In this document: piece by piece, positions 41,540-44,564 of the stretch
Layout of the letters: the number at the start of each line of letters is the position of its first letter
How positions within the stretch are numbered: the stretch's first letter is position 1
Source: an uncultured Bacteroidota bacterium
GTDB taxonomy: Bacteria; Bacteroidota; Bacteroidia; Flavobacteriales; Schleiferiaceae
Length of the DNA: 44,564 nucleotides
Assembly: GCA_913057235.1 (NCBI GenBank)
Contig: CAJXNI010000021.1
Coordinates: 1-44,564, forward strand
Reading direction: 5' to 3'
Notes under the pieces: generated by a model
The model's input: the letters and a program-made list of their open reading frames with translations, nothing else
The model's database searches: none
Told to the model about the DNA's origin: nothing
Program-made: the position numbers and the translations under genes

Positions 41540-41634
41540 TTTTTAAAAAGCAAGAATAAGGATTATTGGCTGAAAAATTTAGGGCCTACTTGGTTAAGAA
41601 TCCCTGAGGTTGAAAATAGCCCTTTACTAGGCAT

Positions 41635-41682
41635 GGCGGCTTGGCTTTCCCCAACTTGCTCACCTCAGACTTGCAAGCCGCC
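41635..41682. repeat. 9-bp inverted repeat in the gap before the tRNA
   Basis: GGCGGCTTG (41635-41643) and CAAGCCGCC (41674-41682) are perfect complements around a 30-base loop. The 248-bp gap 41540-41787 otherwise holds no gene that I can see, only the tRNA promoter near its end. Confidence 0.5.
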
Positions 41683-41765
41683 CCGTCCTAAGGGGGACAA
41701 GCGAAGGTCTTCATTCATTTACCATGCTTGCCTGAAACTTCTTTTACCGAGCCTAAAAATTTTAG

Positions 41766-41773
41766 TATTTTTG
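41766..41773 (+). promoter_or_regulatory. putative -7 box of the tRNA gene
   Basis: TATTTTTG fits TAnnTTTG and lies 14 bp before the first base of the tRNA. Confidence 0.55.
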
Positions 41774-41787
41774 CCCACCCTAAATTA

Positions 41788-41861
41788 GGGCCCTTAGCTC
41801 AGTTGGTTAGAGTAGATGACTCATAATCATTTGGTCCGCGGTTCGAGCCCGCGAGGGCCCA
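41788..41861 (+). tRNA. tRNA with CAT anticodon, probably tRNA-Ile2 (lysidine type)
   Basis: A full cloverleaf of 74 bases: acceptor stem GGGCCCT with AGGGCCC, D-arm GCTC with GAGT (G-T end pair), anticodon stem GATGA with TCATT around CTCATAA (anticodon 41822-41824), and T-arm CGCGG-TTCGAGC-CCGCG. CCA is not encoded. The CAT anticodon would be called Met by default, but the CCCTTAGCTCAGT start and GACTCATAATC..TTGGTC anticodon/variable region closely resemble tRNA-Ile2 of Escherichia coli, which TilS modifies to read AUA. I favour Ile2. Confidence 0.9.
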
Positions 41862-41968
41862 CAAAAAAAGGCTATCCGCAAGGATGGTCTTTTTTTTGGC
41901 ACCCGGGCGAGAAGCCTGTCCTGAGAGTAGCGCAGCGAAACCGAAGGGAGCCCGCGAGGGCCCACAAA
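41845..41968 (+). repeat. tRNA 3' end duplicated 103 bp downstream
   Basis: The last bases of the tRNA and its flank, GAGCCCGCGAGGGCCCACAA (41845-41864), recur at 41948-41967. Such duplications of a tRNA 3' end are the usual mark of site-specific integration, though here the copies are close and part of a tandem block. Confidence 0.8.
41863..41899 (+). terminator. terminator directly after the tRNA
   Basis: Stem GGCTATCC with GGATGGTC (two G-T pairs), GCAA tetraloop, then nine T's. It terminates the tRNA transcript. Confidence 0.8.
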
Positions 41969-42057
41969 CAAAGCTCACCTCTTTTCAGGTGGGCTTTTTT
42001 TTGGCCCACGGGCGAGAAGCCTGTCCTGAGAGTAGCACAGCGAAACCGAAGGGAGCC
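41904..42057. repeat. two copies of a 49-bp repeat, 105 bp apart
   Basis: 41904-41952 and 42009-42057 differ at one base. The repeat begins CGGGCGAGAAGCCTGTCCTG and ends CCGAAGGGAGCC. The CTGTCCTGAG..GAAGGGA pattern resembles short dispersed intergenic repeats of Bacteroidota genomes. Copies alternate with the two terminators and the tRNA 3'-end duplicate, so the whole block looks like a tandem duplication. Confidence 0.8.
41967..42002 (+). terminator. second terminator in the duplicated block
   Basis: Stem AGCTCACCT with AGGTGGGCT (one G-T pair), loop CTTTTC, then eight T's. Its stem differs completely from the first terminator although the flanks are nearly identical. Confidence 0.75.
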
Positions 42058-42144
42058 TCAATAGTCACTAAAGTCTTGGGCCAAGGAACCTCCAGCAGCA
42101 GCTAAACACGCAGCGAGGCCCGCTCATGAATTGTAGACAGCAGC

Positions 42145-42513
42145 CTAAGTTTTAGTAAATATCAATTTGAAGAAATTACCTTCTTGATCGTAAGCGCTTG
42201 AAAAGGTTGGATTTATTTTACTTTTCAGGTTGGATTTTTTTCTAGCCCTTTTTCTTTTTTGCTCGATTGAACGCAGGCATTTTTTAAAATATTCTTGCCT
42301 TTGCCCAATGAGCGGATCAGTCTTAATTCTTTTTGTACGGCACATTTGCACAAAAAGTTTAGTAAATCTTATTCTCTGTTTAGCTGCTTTTGTTTTAGCG
42401 ATATTTTCATCAAAGATTTGAACGTGATTTGCTTGATTTAAAATCTTCTCAATTTCCTGCATTTTCCTTGCAAGCCGTTGACGCGCTTTCTGTTTTCGCT
42501 CACTTCTTTTCAT
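42145..42513 (-). CDS. small, strongly basic protein of unknown function
   Basis: A 122-residue protein with about 35 lysines and arginines, mostly in helical stretches (MKRSERKQKARQRLARK at the start, EQKRKRARKKSNLKSK near 90). It has no signal peptide and no motif that I recognise. The charge suggests binding to DNA or RNA. It starts 18 bp after the stop of the methyltransferase gene on the same strand, so co-transcription is likely. Its DNA is AT-rich compared with the 3' part of that gene. It could also be a minor product of little meaning, but length, start and spacing support a real gene. Confidence 0.5.
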   Translation of the reverse strand: MKRSERKQKARQRLARKMQEIEKILNQANHVQIFDENIAKTKAAKQRIRFTKLFVQMCRTKRIKTDPLIGQRQEYFKKCLRSIEQKRKRARKKSNLKSKINPTFSSAYDQEGNFFKLIFTKT

Positions 42514-42531
42514 AATCGCTTAATTTGATTA

Positions 42532-44564
42532 TTAACTCTCCACCACCTTCATACTCTCCTCCCCAAACTGGCTGATTACCCGCACGGCAATCTTTTGCCC
42601 GGGTTTCACTTGTATGGGGTGAGACTGAAAGCCGTAAAGCCTATCAAAGGCCTCATCGTCTATTTCGATTTTTAAAGTGGCTTCGGCTTTCTTTTTGGTA
42701 GATTGTTTGGCAAGATCGCTGAGGCCTTTCTCCCATTTTTTGTACTCGTCTTTGCTACCTCCGCAGAAGAAGACTTGCTTAACCACGAAGTTGCTGCCAT
42801 CGTAGTTATCATCCACCATCCAGTAAGCGATGTCCTGTACATTTCGACTCTTTACCACATCTTTAATGGGGTCGTAAATGTCGAGGCCGGCAATTTCGAT
42901 TTGTTTCCACCCTTCGATACGATTCTTCCTATCGTCAGAATCACTCAGGGTGACAGGAGCTTCGGCATCTATCAGGCGGACATCCGGTTCACCAATTGTG
43001 ATGAAGGAGCCGGCTTTTTTGTCTTTTTTGAGGAGGCCGTCTTGCATCAGGTCATCGTGCATGCGCACTTTGGTGACGATGAAGTTGCCCACGCTCATGG
43101 ATACGTTTTCGTTTTTGATGTCGCTCTCAAAGCTGAAGCCTAGGATGATGAGCCAATCGGCATCGCCACGGTTGCGGCATTCCTTTACGGCATTATTTAC
43201 CACCTGCCGGCTTACGGTGCCAAATTTGGGGCCGATATACACATAGGCTTTGCGCTCCCGGTCTTCACTGTCTTTATAAAAACCTTCGGCATGAAGGATT
43301 TCGGAGGAAAGCCGTTCCACGCGGATGAACTTGGCTTTTTCGTTCTTCACCCCGTTCATTACCCCGGCTGAGCGCATATGCTCAAACACCCGCTCTTCAA
43401 AGTCTTCGTTTTCCTGGTGGTCTTTTTCCAGTTCCGGCATATCATCCGGGCTTACCGGCTCGTAGTTTTGCAGGGTTTCTACCGTAAAAGGCCCGGCTAC
43501 GCGCAGCTTCTTTTTGTCTTCAAAGGGCTGGTCGTAGAGGGTTTCCGTGGCGGGCGGTTCATCGTTTGCCAGGCTCTTTAAGGTGATGTGCGGCACTTCC
43601 TCGTACACAAAGCCCTGGCGGATATCCCCTTCCTGCTCGGACTCCGGTTTGGGTGAAATCTTTTTTTTGATCTTGCCCTGATCGGTATGGCTTTTCTCCA
43701 CGTTTACATCGCTGTGCAGGTGGTAGTAGGGAAACGTGGCCGTCATCAAACGGGTTTTGGCAATGTTGAGGGCAATGCGGCTGGTATCAATGGTTATCCA
43801 CCTGCGGCCCCATTGTTCAGCAACGTAAGCACCTGTACCGCTGCCACACGTTGGGTCCAGCACTAAATCACCAGGATCGGTAGTCATCAAAATGCATCTT
43901 TGGATCACTTTTATTGCAGTTTGTACAACATACATTTTGCCCATGCCGCTTCCAGTAGCAGTATCATTCCAAATATTATCTAAATAGGAGGCTGGAAAAT
44001 CTTTAGCGTATCTTATACCTGAAACAGTTTTTCCTGTTGAAGCGATACGCTTGATTTTCCCTAATTTTTCTAAACTATCTTTTGGAAAGCCCCACCATCT
44101 ATTACCGGCAGTGTATTTTTTTCCTTCAAAGTCAAAATCATATTTAGAACCAGGACCTGGTTTTGTGAGTATTATGTAACGAAAGTATTCACGTGTTTTA
44201 TCGAAGGTACCCGTATCTATTTCTTTTTGTGGAACTGACTTTATTGATCCATCTTCGTCAAAATAGTATCGATATTGTTGAATGTCATCCTCTATAAGCT
44301 TAGGAGCAAATAATTGCCGATATTTTACCTGAGATACATCCTTAGCGTACCAAATCAAATAGTCGTTTCTTCTAGGAAGTAAATTTGCACCTAATGCTCC
44401 TGATTTTGTTACACTTATCAAGCTAACAAAATTCTCACTTCCAAAAATCTCATCCATCAGGCATCGGACCAGATGCACGTTTTCATCGGAGATCTGCACA
44501 AAGCAGGAGCCGCTTTCGGTGAGCAGGTCGCGGGCCACGGTGAGGCGGTCGCGCAGGTAGGTGA
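42532..44564 (-). CDS. type III-like site-specific DNA methyltransferase (Mod), C-terminal part
   Basis: The gene runs off the right edge; about 677 residues are visible, and the frame stays open to 44564. Seen here: a catalytic-domain segment ([20 protein letters not shown]), an AT-rich target-recognition region (about 40-215 from the GTG at 44538), then the cofactor motif [13 protein letters not shown] and [18 protein letters not shown]. The order with motif I after the recognition region is that of beta-class adenine methyltransferases such as type III Mod, so the DPPY motif should lie beyond the edge. A long C-terminal domain follows. No restriction subunit is encoded downstream; it may lie upstream, outside the window. 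Confidence 0.85.
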   Translation of the reverse strand, partial: TYLRDRLTVARDLLTESGSCFVQISDENVHLVRCLMDEIFGSENFVSLISVTKSGALGANLLPRRNDYLIWYAKDVSQVKYRQLFAPKLIEDDIQQYRYYFDEDGSIKSVPQKEIDTGTFDKTREYFRYIILTKPGPGSKYDFDFEGKKYTAGNRWWGFPKDSLEKLGKIKRIASTGKTVSGIRYAKDFPASYLDNIWNDTATGSGMGKMYVVQTAIKVIQRCILMTTDPGDLVLDPTCGSGTGAYVAEQWGRRWITIDTSRIALNIAKTRLMTATFPYYHLHSDVNVEKSHTDQGKIKKKISPKPESEQEGDIRQGFVYEEVPHITLKSLANDEPPATETLYDQPFEDKKKLRVAGPFTVETLQNYEPVSPDDMPELEKDHQENEDFEERVFEHMRSAGVMNGVKNEKAKFIRVERLSSEILHAEGFYKDSEDRERKAYVYIGPKFGTVSRQVVNNAVKECRNRGDADWLIILGFSFESDIKNENVSMSVGNFIVTKVRMHDDLMQDGLLKKDKKAGSFITIGEPDVRLIDAEAPVTLSDSDDRKNRIEGWKQIEIAGLDIYDPIKDVVKSRNVQDIAYWMVDDNYDGSNFVVKQVFFCGGSKDEYKKWEKGLSDLAKQSTKKKAEATLKIEIDDEAFDRLYGFQSHPIQVKPGQKIAVRVISQFGEESMKVVES

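Noticed and set aside
41816-42105. Two overlapping reading frames after the tRNA encoding duplicated Pro/Glu/Ala-rich peptides
   Set aside because: They start inside the tRNA or its terminator and are translations of the tandem repeat block; no promoter or family supports them.

Overview
The window reads as a chromosomal segment of a member of the Bacteroidota, most likely a marine Flavobacteriales lineage. The signs are a SusC/SusD pair, TAnnTTTG promoter -7 boxes instead of sigma70 boxes, many secreted proteins with Bacteroidota-type tails, a Bacteroidota GH65/GH13 maltose cluster, and few Shine-Dalgarno sequences. Taxonomy is inferred from gene content only.

Layout. 1-276: a broken coding remnant at the edge. 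307-3077: a minus-strand group with a small conserved protein, an LpxH-type phosphoesterase and two envelope proteins. 3171-5157: Mn-type superoxide dismutase, and divergently hppD. 5248-8902: a large secreted lamin-tail protein, then asd. 8903-12556: a repeat-rich accessory stretch. It holds a three-gene minus-strand surface-protein operon whose last gene is truncated and ends in repeat DNA, the msrA gene, two copies of a 40-bp hairpin repeat, two arrays of a 14-bp tandem repeat, and a three-copy operator-like array with an exact 21-bp period. 12557-14464: an ABC-F ATPase.

14524-32893 is the core of the window, a complete alpha-glucan/maltose system in three transcription units. A minus-strand operon encodes an MFS sugar transporter and two GH13 amylases. 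A second minus-strand operon encodes pfkA, gap, a BadF-type sugar kinase, beta-phosphoglucomutase and a GH65 maltose phosphorylase. A plus-strand operon encodes SusC, SusD and two small envelope proteins. Between them lies a Nudix-derived regulator of the NrtR type. The same operator, AGTGTA-N5-TACACT (one mismatch in one copy), stands in front of all three units and next to a TAnnTTTG box each time. I read this as a local regulon that carries maltodextrin from outer-membrane uptake through phosphorolysis into glycolysis.

32972-38563 is a TolC/RND/MFP efflux operon, followed by a divergent ABC exporter, a methylmalonyl-CoA epimerase-like protein and a HAD phosphatase. At 41788 there is a CAT-anticodon tRNA that looks like tRNA-Ile2. 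Its 3' end is duplicated 103 bp downstream inside a tandem block with two terminators and two 49-bp repeats. Beyond it are a small, very basic protein and the C-terminal part of a type III-like DNA methyltransferase with an AT-rich recognition domain, which suggests a variable island next to a tRNA gene.
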